From positions 70,048 through 134,047 of the forward strand of contig JAPJOH010000002.1 of assembly GCA_030826265.1 (NCBI GenBank): DNA of 64,000 bases. The letters run 5' to 3'. The position numbers and the translations under genes are program-made. The stretch is from Collinsella aerofaciens. Lineage in GTDB: Bacteria; Actinomycetota; Coriobacteriia; Coriobacteriales; Coriobacteriaceae. Shown here piece by piece: positions 24,646 through 33,969 of this stretch. The notes beneath the pieces are model-generated. The model searched no databases and was not told the origin of the DNA. It saw only the letters and a program-made list of their open reading frames with translations. Numbering within the stretch: position 1 is the stretch's first letter; each line of letters starts with the position of its first letter.

Positions 24646-25476
24646 CTATCGCTGGTCGATTTCACCGGGTTCAACCATTATTTCTAGCGTGTGTAAATAT
24701 TCATCTTGATTGTCAGATATGTATTCGCTTACATACCAGAATTCTAGAAGAGGCCCTGCGGCAATGAGATGATTCTGGTCCATGAATTCATTCATTTCCC
24801 TCCATATTGTCGGCGTTATTTCTGCAGGTCCGGTGGTTGTCCTGTAAAGATAGTCGCCTTCTGGGAAAATCTCGCACCCTTTATCGTCGATTGATCCGAG
24901 TGAAAGCAGCGTCTTCTCTGCTACCAGGCAACCGTCGGCGCTTCTGCGCGATGGGTCAAGGATGAAGCATGGAACCGTGTGTATCGAATCGATTTCCATC
25001 CCGAGTTCTTTCATGCGCTTAATGGTGGCGTAGGGAATTATGTCGCCGCTTAGCTCATCCTCGCTTACGATGACATATCCTCGGGGTCCCTTATGAACCA
25101 CCCTCGACTGTTTTTCCTCGCGTGCTCTTAACGACATGGATATGTTCTGCATGCAATGCTCGATCTTTCGGCGCCGTTGCGATAGTTTTGCTATGGCTGC
25201 GTCGATGCTATCAAGTTCGTTGCTGAACAGTTCAAAGCTCGTTTCGAGTGAATGGTTATCTAGGAAAGATCTGATTTCGCTAAGCGTGTAGTTCATATTG
25301 AGCATTGACATGATGATGTTGAGTCTGCCGAAATCGTCCTTCCTGTATTCACGGTAGGCATTCGCCCCGCGCTTTGGGGCAACTAAACCAATTGCCTCGT
25401 AATAGCGAAGAGTGTCTGCGCTTACGCCGTAGAGGCCGGCCGTCTGCTTGATATTAAGGGAAAACTCGCGTTCCAT
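24646..25476 (-). CDS. MerR-family regulator with GyrI-like effector domain
   Basis: A 276-residue transcription factor. The N-terminal winged helix is typical (FSLNIKQTAGLYGVSADTLR, YYEAIGLVAPKRGANAYREY), followed by a dimerisation helix (about 75-120) and a C-terminal effector-binding domain (YVIVSEDELSGDI to EIMVEPGEIDQR), as in BmrR/BltR drug-binding activators. ATG 25476 has GGAAGGT upstream. It diverges from a carboxylesterase and MFS operon whose promoter has the 19-bp spacer typical of MerR targets. Confidence 0.9.
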   Translation of the reverse strand: MEREFSLNIKQTAGLYGVSADTLRYYEAIGLVAPKRGANAYREYRKDDFGRLNIIMSMLNMNYTLSEIRSFLDNHSLETSFELFSNELDSIDAAIAKLSQRRRKIEHCMQNISMSLRAREEKQSRVVHKGPRGYVIVSEDELSGDIIPYATIKRMKELGMEIDSIHTVPCFILDPSRRSADGCLVAEKTLLSLGSIDDKGCEIFPEGDYLYRTTTGPAEITPTIWREMNEFMDQNHLIAAGPLLEFWYVSEYISDNQDEYLHTLEIMVEPGEIDQR

Positions 25477-25573
25477 GTCACACCTTCCGACTGCCCTAGG
25501 GCCACTCAAAACCTTGGAGCTATTCTAATGTTTGTTACTCCGTCATTGTCGGGCAAGCGGTCGTTTTGACGAG

Positions 25574-25657
25574 GTGAACGGTCTTAAGCGCTTGGTATCC
25601 AGCTGGTATTCCATCGAAACACGTCGTTGACCTTTGACTTTCTCCAAATTCTAAGAT
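25574..25657 (+). promoter_or_regulatory. MerR-type promoter and upstream shared element of the esterase operon
   Basis: TTGACC (25627-25632), a 19-bp spacer and TAAGAT (25652-25657) form the over-long spacing that MerR activators correct. TTTG and CAAA in the spacer give only a weak dyad. Upstream, GTGAACGGT with AAGCG and TGGTA (25574-25597) closely matches a block before the second arcA at 54042-54066. Confidence 0.6.
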
Positions 25658-25721
25658 GGTTTCAAGCCAGCTAGCTTAAATCATATCGATCTAGCATCTT
25701 AATTGTGAGGAAGGACAAGCA

Positions 25722-27212
25722 ATGAAGGTCAAGACTAGGACGGGTATAGTTTCGGGCAAGACGCTCGAAAACGGGGTTGAAGCTTTTTTGGGCATTCCCT
25801 ATGCAAAGCAGCCGGTAGGTGATCTTCGTTGGCGTGCCCCTGAGCGCCTTGATGATTCCGATGAGGAAATTGAATGCGTGGAATTCGGGCATTCTGCCAG
25901 GCAATTTATCGATGAAGTTGAACTCGCTTCGCTTCATGAGCAAGGGGAGGATTGCCTGAGCCTTAACGTGTGGGTCAGGGGACACGCACGCAAGAACCTT
26001 CCTGTCATGGTATATATCCATGGTGGTGCCTACTTCTCAGGTGGATCTGCCGACCCGCTATATAACGGCTCCAATTTTGCGGCAGCGAAGGATGTCGTTA
26101 TTGTTTCGATTAACTACCGTCTGAACTTGTTTGGGTCGCTGCTGCTCGATTGCCTGCCGGGCGGAGAGGACTACAAAGACGCCGGCTATCTTGCCATTCT
26201 TGATCAAATCCGTGCGCTCGAGTGGGTGCATGAGAATATTTCGGCCTTCGGCGGTGACCCCAATTGTGTCACGCTTTTCGGTGAGTCGGCAGGCTCTTCC
26301 AGCCAGGCTCTTCTTTCTATATTGCCAGAGGCAAATAAGTATTTCCAACGTGCGATTTTGGAGTCCGGCCCTATCCAGCTTTATAAGACCCGCGAGCGCG
26401 GCGAGTACTTTGCTCGGGAGTTCGCCGAAATCATGGGATGCAAAACCGCCCAAGAGCTCTTAGCGAAGTCGGCAGACGAGCTCATTGAGGGCATGCAGGT
26501 GTGGTGCGATCGTCATACCTACGAAGTGTCGCTAATTTTCTCGCCGGTTTGCGACGGGTCTTTTCTTCCCAAGAAGCCGATGAAGGCCTGGGCGGAGGGC
26601 GCAGCCAAGGATATCGATATCATGATTGGATGTACCGAGGACGAGTTTACTTATTTCCATTTCTATTTCGATGACCTTCCCGGATTCTGGCACGGCCAAT
26701 TCCCGATTCATTTTGATGATCAGATTGATATCGATTACTGGGAGCAAGCATATCGAAAGGCATGGCCTGAGCGCGATTTTGCCGAGAATTACACCAATTT
26801 TATGAACTCAACCGGTTTCTTTGTCGGCACCGACCTTATGGCTGAAGAGCAGTCGGCGTTTAAGCCCGTGTACAACTATTTGTTCCGTTATAAATCTCGT
26901 GTCGAGGGAATGGGTTCTTGCCACGCAATCGAGGTGCCGTTCGTTTTCAAGAATCTTGATACCGCGAGTGGTCTGATGTTTACGGGTGACAATCCTCCAG
27001 CGCATCTCGCGGATGAAATGAACGATGCGTGGTTCAGCTTTGCGAAGACGGGCAAACCGTTTGTTGAGGGCAAGGCACCATGGGACCCCTATACCGCTGA
27101 GAACCACATTCATATGGTAATTGACGAAAACGAGTGGAAGCCGGTGCATTCGCTGCATGCCAAAGAAGATTCGGTGTTCCGTCCTATGTACGAGGTACTA
27201 CTCAACGATTAG
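25722..27212 (+). CDS. Type B carboxylesterase
   Basis: A 496-residue alpha/beta-hydrolase of the carboxylesterase/para-nitrobenzyl esterase family. It has FLGIPYAKQPVGDLRWRAPE near the start, EDCLSLNVW, the oxyanion-hole motif VYIHGGAYFSGG, the nucleophile elbow FGESAGSSS, and the late CHAIEVPFVF His motif. No signal peptide, so it is cytoplasmic. It is the first gene after the MerR-type promoter and is followed by two related MFS transporters, suggesting uptake and hydrolysis of an ester-containing compound; the substrate is unknown. Third codon positions are visibly less GC-rich than in flanking housekeeping genes. Confidence 0.92.
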   Translation: MKVKTRTGIVSGKTLENGVEAFLGIPYAKQPVGDLRWRAPERLDDSDEEIECVEFGHSARQFIDEVELASLHEQGEDCLSLNVWVRGHARKNLPVMVYIHGGAYFSGGSADPLYNGSNFAAAKDVVIVSINYRLNLFGSLLLDCLPGGEDYKDAGYLAILDQIRALEWVHENISAFGGDPNCVTLFGESAGSSSQALLSILPEANKYFQRAILESGPIQLYKTRERGEYFAREFAEIMGCKTAQELLAKSADELIEGMQVWCDRHTYEVSLIFSPVCDGSFLPKKPMKAWAEGAAKDIDIMIGCTEDEFTYFHFYFDDLPGFWHGQFPIHFDDQIDIDYWEQAYRKAWPERDFAENYTNFMNSTGFFVGTDLMAEEQSAFKPVYNYLFRYKSRVEGMGSCHAIEVPFVFKNLDTASGLMFTGDNPPAHLADEMNDAWFSFAKTGKPFVEGKAPWDPYTAENHIHMVIDENEWKPVHSLHAKEDSVFRPMYEVLLND

Positions 27213-27289
27213 TGAAAGAAGCCGCAATGGAGTGGGCTAATTAGCCCCATTGAATTCAGCTTGAACTATCCCTGCGTAAGGAGAAAGAA

Positions 27290-28507
27290 ATGGCTCAAGA
27301 AGAAAAGCTATCGGGTTATCGGTGGATGATCTTATTCGTAGTTTGCCTCATTTGCTTCATGGCAAACTTCATGCAATATCAGGTTTCAGCATGGGGTGTC
27401 GTCGTGATGACGACTCTCGGCATCGATGCCGGTGGGCTTACCAATCTCATGTTGATGCCGATGCTCACCGCTGTGTTTTTGTCGATTCCTGCAGGATCTC
27501 TTGCTGATCGCTACGGCGTTAAGCTTGTCGTGTCAATTGGCATGGTGCTTTCTGCTGTAGGCGGCTTTCTGCGTTATTTCATGATTAATGACTTTACCGT
27601 GCAGATCGTTTCGATGTTTATGATCGGCTTTGGCATTGCGGCGCTCAATGCCAATCTGGCAAAGGTGCTGGGTTCCTGGTTTAAACAGCAGACCTCCCTT
27701 GCCGTGGGAGTTTTCTATGCTGCTTCATGTGTGTCCATCGTGATAGCCCAGGCATTCAGCACTTATTTTCCTACGCTTGACGTGTCTTATCTGGTCGCTG
27801 CTATTGCCGAAGCTGTAACTGCTGCGCTGTGGATCTTCTTTATGAGGAACGTCCCGGAGGGCGAGCCCATGCCCGAGCCCGAGCCGGTTATGAAGTACAT
27901 TAAGATTGCCGCTAAGTCGCGCGGCGTTTGGTGCATTGCCTTGGCTTATGGTCTTACCCTCGCTTCAACCACGGCATATTGCGCAATTCTGCCGTCTGCG
28001 CTTGAGCTCGTTCGCGGCGTTGATACTGCCACCGCTGGATCTATGGCAGCAATTATTACAGTTGGTAGCTTCTTTGCTTGTTTTGCGGGACCGGCTGCCG
28101 TCCTCAAGCTCGGTAAGAATAAACCGTTTCTCATTGTAACCACGGTGATTGCCGCCGTTGTAATGGTTGCAAACTGGTTTTTGCCGCTTGGCACTGTCAT
28201 GTGGGTTGCTCTCGTCCTCAATGGTTTTATGACCGCTCTTTCTGGCCCCATTATTCAGGCAATGACTCCTGATCTTCCTGAGATTGGCGCGAAATATGCC
28301 GGTAGCGCTGGTGGAATAATCGGTACTGTCGGCCTTCTCTGCTCCTATTTTGTTCCCGTTATTGTTTCGTCTATTTCTGGTGACAATTGGACGTTGAACT
28401 TTACGATCGAATCGATTCTTTTCCTTGCGAGCGTTTTGCCTATTGCGATGTTGCCCGAGACTGGTGCGGCGGCAAAAGCCGAGATGCCTGAGACTTCTGA
28501 ATTATAA
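27290..28507 (+). CDS. MFS transporter
   Basis: A 405-residue, 12-helix major facilitator protein. It has LADRYGVKLVV in the helix 2-3 loop, a central cytoplasmic loop GEPMPEPEPVMKYIKIA and helices throughout. An AAGGAGAAAGAA site precedes ATG 27290. It is 78 nt downstream of the esterase and closely related to the next transporter (both share GYRW at the start and NFMQYQV), indicating a tandem duplication. It resembles nitrate/oxalate or drug-type exchangers, but I cannot assign a substrate. Confidence 0.88.
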   Translation: MAQEEKLSGYRWMILFVVCLICFMANFMQYQVSAWGVVVMTTLGIDAGGLTNLMLMPMLTAVFLSIPAGSLADRYGVKLVVSIGMVLSAVGGFLRYFMINDFTVQIVSMFMIGFGIAALNANLAKVLGSWFKQQTSLAVGVFYAASCVSIVIAQAFSTYFPTLDVSYLVAAIAEAVTAALWIFFMRNVPEGEPMPEPEPVMKYIKIAAKSRGVWCIALAYGLTLASTTAYCAILPSALELVRGVDTATAGSMAAIITVGSFFACFAGPAAVLKLGKNKPFLIVTTVIAAVVMVANWFLPLGTVMWVALVLNGFMTALSGPIIQAMTPDLPEIGAKYAGSAGGIIGTVGLLCSYFVPVIVSSISGDNWTLNFTIESILFLASVLPIAMLPETGAAAKAEMPETSEL

Positions 28508-28524
28508 TTAATCGGTGTTTTGCC

Positions 28525-28566
28525 TGGTCGCGACCTCCAGTTGATATGGGGGTCGCGACCATTTTT
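28525..28566 (+). terminator. Terminator between the two MFS genes
   Basis: TGGTCGCGACC (28525-28535) pairs with GGTCGCGACCA (28551-28561), followed by TTTTT. Strong, so the second transporter may be expressed separately or only by read-through. Confidence 0.85.
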
Positions 28567-28583
28567 AATGTGAGGTTGGTGCA

Positions 28584-29804
28584 ATGGATGGTGAAGCGTG
28601 CGAAGTTGCGCACAAAGTTGAGCAAAAGCGGGCTTCGAGTGGTTACCGCTGGTTAATATTGCTGTTGACGTGTGGTCTCTGTTTTTTGGGCAACTTCATG
28701 CAGTATCAGGTCGCTGCCTATGCTATGGTCATCATGCCTCAGATGAATATCGACCCTGTCGGATTCTCATCTCTCTTTCTGGCGCCAATGCTTGCGGCGG
28801 TTTTCTTTAGTCTCCCGTTCGGATCACTTGGAGATAGGCTTGGGCCCAAAGTAGTGATACTTGGCGGGTTCTGTGTTTCTTTAGTCGGCGGCGCTATCAG
28901 AATTTTCACCCTATCGAACTATCCTGCTCAACTTGTCTCGATGTTTTGCATCGGCGTGGGGATGGCGGCATTGACTGCCAATAATGCAAAGACGCTTGGA
29001 CTTTGGTTTGCAGATAAGACGGATGTTGCGATGGGCATTTACTATGCGGCGACTTGCTTTGGCATTGCGGCGGCGCAAGCGTCATCGGCGTTTATGTCTT
29101 CCGTGCTAATGGGCTATACAGTTGCAGAAGCGTTGTTGGTCGTTCTGACTATCTTCTGGGGTTTATTTGGTAAGAACGTACAGCATGACTCACTTATTCC
29201 TGATGGCGTTGAGCACGACCAAGCCCTTCTGACTGCTTTTCGTTCGCGTAACGTTTGGCTTTGCGCGATTTGCGCCGCTTTCTCACTTGCCGCCACGACC
29301 GCCTTTTCCGGTGTGCTACCTCAGGCTCTTGAGCTTGTGCGAGGCACCGATGCTTCGACGGCCGGCGAAATGGCGGCGCTGACAACCGCTGCTGGGATTA
29401 TCGGCTGCTTGATTGCTCCGATGCTTTACGGTAAATGCCGCCTTGCGCGACCGTATCTTGTGATTGTCGGGCTTCTTGGCTCTATTTCATTTGCAGTTGC
29501 GTGGTTTGCCTCGGGCTTGAAGTCCATGGGGGTATTGCTTGCAGTGTGCGGCATCGTTACGAGCATGATGGGTCCAGTTGTTCAAGCTCTGCCAGTTTCA
29601 TTTGTTGAAATCGGCACTCGTTATGCTGGCAGCGCTGGCGGCATTATGGCCGAAGTTAGCCTTTTGGGCTCTTATATGCTTCCTATTGGGATTGCGGCTA
29701 TTTCCGGTTCAGATTACGACAAACAAATGATGCTTATTACTCTGCTTTACGGTCTATCCGTCCTTCCGGTGTTGATCATTCCCGAGGTCAAACACTTTAA
29801 ATAG
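28584..29804 (+). CDS. MFS transporter, paralogue of the preceding gene
   Basis: A 406-residue 12-helix protein. SSGYRWLILLLTCGLCFLGN and FMQYQVAAYAMV align with the neighbour (GYRWMILFVVCLICF, FMQYQVSAWGVV), as do the LRYAGSAGG-like ARYAGSAGGI regions near helix 11. GTGAGGTTGGTGCA precedes ATG 28584. It has the same AT-leaning codon use as the esterase cluster, and nothing distinguishes its substrate. Confidence 0.87.
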   Translation: MDGEACEVAHKVEQKRASSGYRWLILLLTCGLCFLGNFMQYQVAAYAMVIMPQMNIDPVGFSSLFLAPMLAAVFFSLPFGSLGDRLGPKVVILGGFCVSLVGGAIRIFTLSNYPAQLVSMFCIGVGMAALTANNAKTLGLWFADKTDVAMGIYYAATCFGIAAAQASSAFMSSVLMGYTVAEALLVVLTIFWGLFGKNVQHDSLIPDGVEHDQALLTAFRSRNVWLCAICAAFSLAATTAFSGVLPQALELVRGTDASTAGEMAALTTAAGIIGCLIAPMLYGKCRLARPYLVIVGLLGSISFAVAWFASGLKSMGVLLAVCGIVTSMMGPVVQALPVSFVEIGTRYAGSAGGIMAEVSLLGSYMLPIGIAAISGSDYDKQMMLITLLYGLSVLPVLIIPEVKHFK

Positions 29805-29958
29805 GCGCGAGCATATGGATGGATAAAGCCCTCTGGCCATTGCGATTGCCGAGGAATGGATTTCGCTCAATTCGGATCTTTGAAGTGGGCTAAACTGTCT
29901 TGGTGTTTCACTGAACAACGCCACCTTCTGTTGCGTTTTCGTTAGAAAGGAACCAGCC

Positions 29959-30294
29959 ATGTGTGATTGCATCTTCTGTAAAATCGCCAACCACGAGATC
30001 CCCTCGACCGTTGTCTATGAGGACGACCAGGTCATCGCGTTCGACGACCTCAACCCCCAGGCGCCGGTCCACACGCTCGTGATTCCCAAGAAGCACTACA
30101 GCGACATCGCCGACAACGTACCGGCCGAGACCATGGGCGCCATGGCTCACGCCATCCAGGAGGTCGCTAAGGCCAAGGGCCTGGAGGACGGTTTCCGCAT
30201 CATCTCCAACAAGGGCGTTAACGCCGGTCAGACCGTCATGCACTTCCACATGCACGTCCTCGGCGGCAAGAACCTGGGCGAGAACCTCATCTGA
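29959..30294 (+). CDS. HIT-family (histidine triad) nucleotide hydrolase
   Basis: A 111-residue Hint-type protein with CIFCKIANHEIPSTVVYEDD at the start and the triad HFHMHVLGG (H95, H97, H99) near the C terminus. Family members hydrolyse adenosine phosphoramidates. GAAAGGAACC precedes ATG 29959. Its codon use is strongly biased to C-ending codons, unlike the AT-leaning genes on both sides, so it is probably a core, well-expressed gene that the accessory genes surround. Confidence 0.95.
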   Translation: MCDCIFCKIANHEIPSTVVYEDDQVIAFDDLNPQAPVHTLVIPKKHYSDIADNVPAETMGAMAHAIQEVAKAKGLEDGFRIISNKGVNAGQTVMHFHMHVLGGKNLGENLI

Positions 30295-30335
30295 GGGCGC
30301 GTAGGCCGTCGACTTGGCTGCCTTTGGAGTAACCT

Positions 30336-31226
30336 ATGCAGCTTTCTCAACTCGAATACCTTCAAGCGGTAGCGAACTATGGTGGCGTGCGCAAAGCAGC
30401 TCGCGCCGTTCATGTGAGTCCGCAGGCCGTTTCGTCGGCAATCAAAAAGTTGGAATCTGAGTATCAGATCGTTTTGCTCGACCGATCGGCGGGGGAGGCT
30501 GTTTTGTCTCCGGCGGGCAGAGAATTTGCGCGTCGTGCACGCGTGATCCTGGCGCAAGTCGACGATCTCAAAAAGTACGCTCAATCGGGGAACGGCGGCG
30601 TTTCGCCCGACGGCCACTTTCGTCTTTACGCCCCCTGCCTTCATGGGCGGGGGCGCCTTTTTGCCGAAAACTGGTATGACTCGTTTGAAAGCTCGCACCC
30701 TCAGATTCATCTTGATGTGTGGCATCAGCCAACGGCAACATGCTTTGAATCGCTTGTGCTTGGCATTTCGGATGCGGCCATCTCATTTGAGGAACCAAGG
30801 GACGGTGTCCTTTCTTCGAAATACTTGGGTGAAAAGGAGCTCAAGGTTCTTTCATACCCAGCGGGTCATCAATCTGTGGGTGCTATGACCGTTCGTGAGT
30901 TACTGGGCGGCAGGCTCGCTGTTCCAATTAATTTGTCACCCTGTCTCAATGCGATTAATCAATGTCCCGAAGCTCAGCTGGTTAATTTCCGCTTTCGCGA
31001 TGTCGAATACGGAAACAGGGCGCAGACTGAGTTTCTTCAAGCCGGGGGATTGATATTGAGTTTTTCTGGCTCTTCTCTCGCATCAAATGGATTGGAAGTA
31101 AGCGAGTGCTCCATCGAAGGCTCGCATGACGTAGCCTTGCCTATCTACTTTTGCTATCGGCAAAAATCCTGGACTGATCGACACCAGACGGTTTTCCTGC
31201 ACCTATTGCGTCATCTTGCTTCGTGA
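30336..31226 (+). CDS. LysR-family transcriptional regulator
   Basis: A 296-residue regulator with an N-terminal winged helix (QLSQLEYLQAVANYGGVRKA, ARAVHVSPQAVSSAIKKLES, LSPAGREFARRARVIL) and a periplasmic-binding-like effector domain from about residue 90. TTGGAG lies about 10 nt before ATG 30336. It precedes an MFS transporter on the same strand, a plausible target. A short GAGGCC/GGCCTC hairpin (31225-31240) overlaps its stop codon. Confidence 0.9.
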   Translation: MQLSQLEYLQAVANYGGVRKAARAVHVSPQAVSSAIKKLESEYQIVLLDRSAGEAVLSPAGREFARRARVILAQVDDLKKYAQSGNGGVSPDGHFRLYAPCLHGRGRLFAENWYDSFESSHPQIHLDVWHQPTATCFESLVLGISDAAISFEEPRDGVLSSKYLGEKELKVLSYPAGHQSVGAMTVRELLGGRLAVPINLSPCLNAINQCPEAQLVNFRFRDVEYGNRAQTEFLQAGGLILSFSGSSLASNGLEVSECSIEGSHDVALPIYFCYRQKSWTDRHQTVFLHLLRHLAS

Positions 31227-31345
31227 GGCCATTCGGCCTCGTGTCGTCAAGTGAATGTTGACGCCTTGTAACACATAGCTGACAGCTTTGCCCTCATGCT
31301 TTTCCAAGATTCCGATTTAGATTGCTGGCTCTTGGAGGGCGGAGC

Positions 31346-32506
31346 ATGAAAAACCGTACGGTTTTGTTTTATATGACGTTCGTTTTTCTGTCGAACTTCA
31401 GCACCATTTTGTATTTTCTGACGGTTTACCTTGAATTCGTCGGATTCTCGATGGTGGCGATTTCTAGCATGATGATTGCATATCAAGTGAGCAAGTTCAT
31501 CCTCGAAGTTCCCACTGGCTATATTGCTGATAGGTTTGGACGAAAGACAAGCGGTCTCGTTGGCGTCGTGGGGATGCTTGGATACTACGCCGCCCTGCTT
31601 CTCGTCCGTTCCCCTCTGCTTTTAATCGGTGCGTTCGCTCTCAAAGGTTTTGCCGTTGCATGTCTGAGCGGATCCATAGAAGCGATTTACATTGACAGCG
31701 TCTCTCAGGACCAGCTCGTAAGACTTAATGTCGTTGAGCGATTTGTTTTCTATGCCTCTTATGCCATCTCCGCTTGTGTGGGCGGTTTCATTTCGTCCGT
31801 CGGCGCATACCTCATTGGTCTTTCGGCAGATATCATCGCAATGGTGCTGACGTTGGTTGCCGTTGTCTGCATTCCTGAGATGCGAAGAGGGGGCATTGCG
31901 GCGACATCTGAGCGTGGAATGAGCCCGAAGATGATCGGCGCTGCTATTGCGTGTAATGGCATTCTTCGGTCAGCGTTCATCATGGACTGTTCTCAGGCAT
32001 TTGCTTTTGTCGCCCTGGAAGACTTTTTCTCACTGCTGCTTGCGGGTCGCGGAATGAATGCCGTCGCTTCGGGCGTGACCATTGCGATCCAGCTCCTTGC
32101 CTCCGCCTCCATAGGGTTTATCGTGCCCAGTGTGATTGCTCGTGTCGACAAGGGCCGTTTTGCGCGTATTTGCGGCATCATTCGCTTAGCATTGACAGCT
32201 TTGTTTTTGATTCCCCTTACTCCGGCTAATTTGCTGCCCGTGTTCTATGTGCTGCAGACGGTTGCGTACTCGTTGTTTGCCCCAATCAAATACTCAGTTC
32301 TCCAAAATGCTGCCGATTCATCGATGCGCTGTTCGCTGATTTCGGTTCAAAGTCAGATGGTGGCGGTTGGTGCCATCCTTTTCTATCTGCTCAACGCTGT
32401 GCTGAGTAGCGCTGCGGGCATTCGAGTCGTATTGCTTGTTGCGCTCGGGATTTCTTCCCTGGTGTATATCCCCGCGCTATTTCGTCTTACAAGTCAAAGG
32501 CCGTGA
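31346..32506 (+). CDS. MFS transporter (efflux type)
   Basis: A 386-residue 12-helix protein. The loop 2-3 motif VPTGYIADRFGRKTSGLVG and YIDSVSQDQL are typical of drug-efflux-like facilitators. Start ATG 31346 has a good GGAGG; an upstream TTG at 31322 does not. It is not closely similar to the two tandem transporters upstream. Codon use matches the AT-leaning block. Confidence 0.88.
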   Translation: MKNRTVLFYMTFVFLSNFSTILYFLTVYLEFVGFSMVAISSMMIAYQVSKFILEVPTGYIADRFGRKTSGLVGVVGMLGYYAALLLVRSPLLLIGAFALKGFAVACLSGSIEAIYIDSVSQDQLVRLNVVERFVFYASYAISACVGGFISSVGAYLIGLSADIIAMVLTLVAVVCIPEMRRGGIAATSERGMSPKMIGAAIACNGILRSAFIMDCSQAFAFVALEDFFSLLLAGRGMNAVASGVTIAIQLLASASIGFIVPSVIARVDKGRFARICGIIRLALTALFLIPLTPANLLPVFYVLQTVAYSLFAPIKYSVLQNAADSSMRCSLISVQSQMVAVGAILFYLLNAVLSSAAGIRVVLLVALGISSLVYIPALFRLTSQRP

Positions 32507-32539
32507 GTATTTGGGCATCGATAACTTATATATCAACGC

Positions 32540-32573
32540 AATAAACCCGAGCGCGAGGGCGTTTGGGTTTATT
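32540..32573 (+). terminator. Terminator before the acetate kinase genes
   Basis: AATAAACCC (32540-32548) pairs with GGGTTTATT (32565-32573) around a GC-rich 16-base loop. Confidence 0.65.
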
Positions 32574-32626
32574 ATTGAAGCGTATGTAACCTGGCGGCGC
32601 CACACCGCCTGTTAGTAGGGAGACAC

Positions 32627-33805
32627 ATGAACGTTCTGGTCGTCAACGCAGGATCTTCGACCCTTAAGTATCAGGTCATCGATACCAAGTCCCACAAGGT
32701 GTCCGCAAAGGGCTCCTGCGAGCGCGTCTGCTTTACCGGCGGTACCTTCACCCACGCTGCCAACGGTTCCAAGAAGGTGACCGAGAACATCGAGTTCCCC
32801 GACCACAAGGTCGCCATCGAGGTCGTCCTGAAGGACCTCGAGGCCAACGGCGTCAAGATCGAGGGCATCGGCCACCGTATCGTTCAGGGCGGTTGGTACT
32901 TCGGCGATTCCTCCCTCGTCGACGAGGACGTCCTCGCCAAAATCCGCGAGGTCGCTCCGCTCGCCCCGCTGCACAACAACCCCGAGGCCAACGTTATCGA
33001 GTACTGCCTGGAGCAGTATCCCGACCTGCCCAACGTCACGGTCTACGACACTGCTTTCCACTTCAACATGCCCGAGGTCGCCAAGACCTACGCCCTGCCC
33101 AAGGACGTCTGCGACAAGCTGCACATCCGTAAGTACGGCGCCCACGGCACCAGCTACCGCTACATCTCCAAGAAGGTTGCCGAGATGACCAACGGCGAGG
33201 CTCGCAAGGTCGTCGTGTGCCACATCGGTTCCGGTGCTTCCCTGTGCGCCATCGAGGACGGCAAGTGCATGGACACCACCATGGGCTTGACCCCGCTCGA
33301 CGGTGTCATGATGGGCACCCGCTGCGGCTCCATCGACCCTGCTACCGTGTGCTACCTGCAGCGCGAAGGCGGCTACACCTTCGACGAGGTCGACGAGATG
33401 ATGAACAAGAAGTCCGGCCTTTTGGCTGTGACCGGCGGCAAGACCAACGACTGCCGCAACGTTGAGGAGCTCGCCGCTGCCGGCGACCCCGAGGCCCAGC
33501 TCGCCTTCGACATGTTCGTCTACAAGATTGCCGCCAAGGCCGCCGAGATGGCCACTTCCATGTGCGGCATGGACACCCTGGTCTTTACCGCCGGCATCGG
33601 CGAGCACGCTCCGGCCGTTCGCGCTGGCGTGGCCGACCGTCTGGCCTTTATGGGCGTCAAGATGGACCATGCCCGCAACGCCCTTCGCGGCGACGGCGCT
33701 TGGTGCCTGTCCGCCAAGGATTCCAAGGTCAAGATCTTCGTCATCCCCACGGATGAGGAGTTCATGATCGCTTCCGACGTCGAGCGCATCGTCAACAGCA
33801 AGTAA
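32627..33805 (+). CDS. ackA: Acetate kinase, first copy
   Basis: A 392-residue acetate kinase that makes ATP from acetyl phosphate, working with Pta in fermentation. It has MNVLVVNAGSSTLKYQ, GHRIVQGG, HIGSGASLCAIEDGKCMDTT, GLTPLDGVMMGTRCGSIDPA and FTAGIGEHAPAVR, all family signatures. The site TAGGGAGACAC precedes ATG 32627. The first position of the adenosine motif reads HIGSGAS rather than HLGNGAS, a divergence from the second copy, but catalytic residues look intact. Confidence 0.96.
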   Translation: MNVLVVNAGSSTLKYQVIDTKSHKVSAKGSCERVCFTGGTFTHAANGSKKVTENIEFPDHKVAIEVVLKDLEANGVKIEGIGHRIVQGGWYFGDSSLVDEDVLAKIREVAPLAPLHNNPEANVIEYCLEQYPDLPNVTVYDTAFHFNMPEVAKTYALPKDVCDKLHIRKYGAHGTSYRYISKKVAEMTNGEARKVVVCHIGSGASLCAIEDGKCMDTTMGLTPLDGVMMGTRCGSIDPATVCYLQREGGYTFDEVDEMMNKKSGLLAVTGGKTNDCRNVEELAAAGDPEAQLAFDMFVYKIAAKAAEMATSMCGMDTLVFTAGIGEHAPAVRAGVADRLAFMGVKMDHARNALRGDGAWCLSAKDSKVKIFVIPTDEEFMIASDVERIVNSK

Positions 33806-33819
33806 TTGATGCAAGGGGA

Positions 33820-33856
33820 GGGGACTGGATGGCCTTGTGCCGTTCAGCCCCCTTTT
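33820..33856 (+). terminator. Terminator between the two acetate kinase genes
   Basis: GGGGACTG (33820-33827) pairs with CAGCCCCC (33845-33852, one bulge), followed by TTTT. Confidence 0.65.
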
Positions 33857-33969
33857 ATGCGCTTTGAGCGAAGAGTTTAATAGGTATTTATTGAATTCTG
33901 ATAACTTCTTATTAAGGATACGGCCGCCTTATAGGTTTGCCGACCGTACTGTAATCACGAAGGAGTCTC

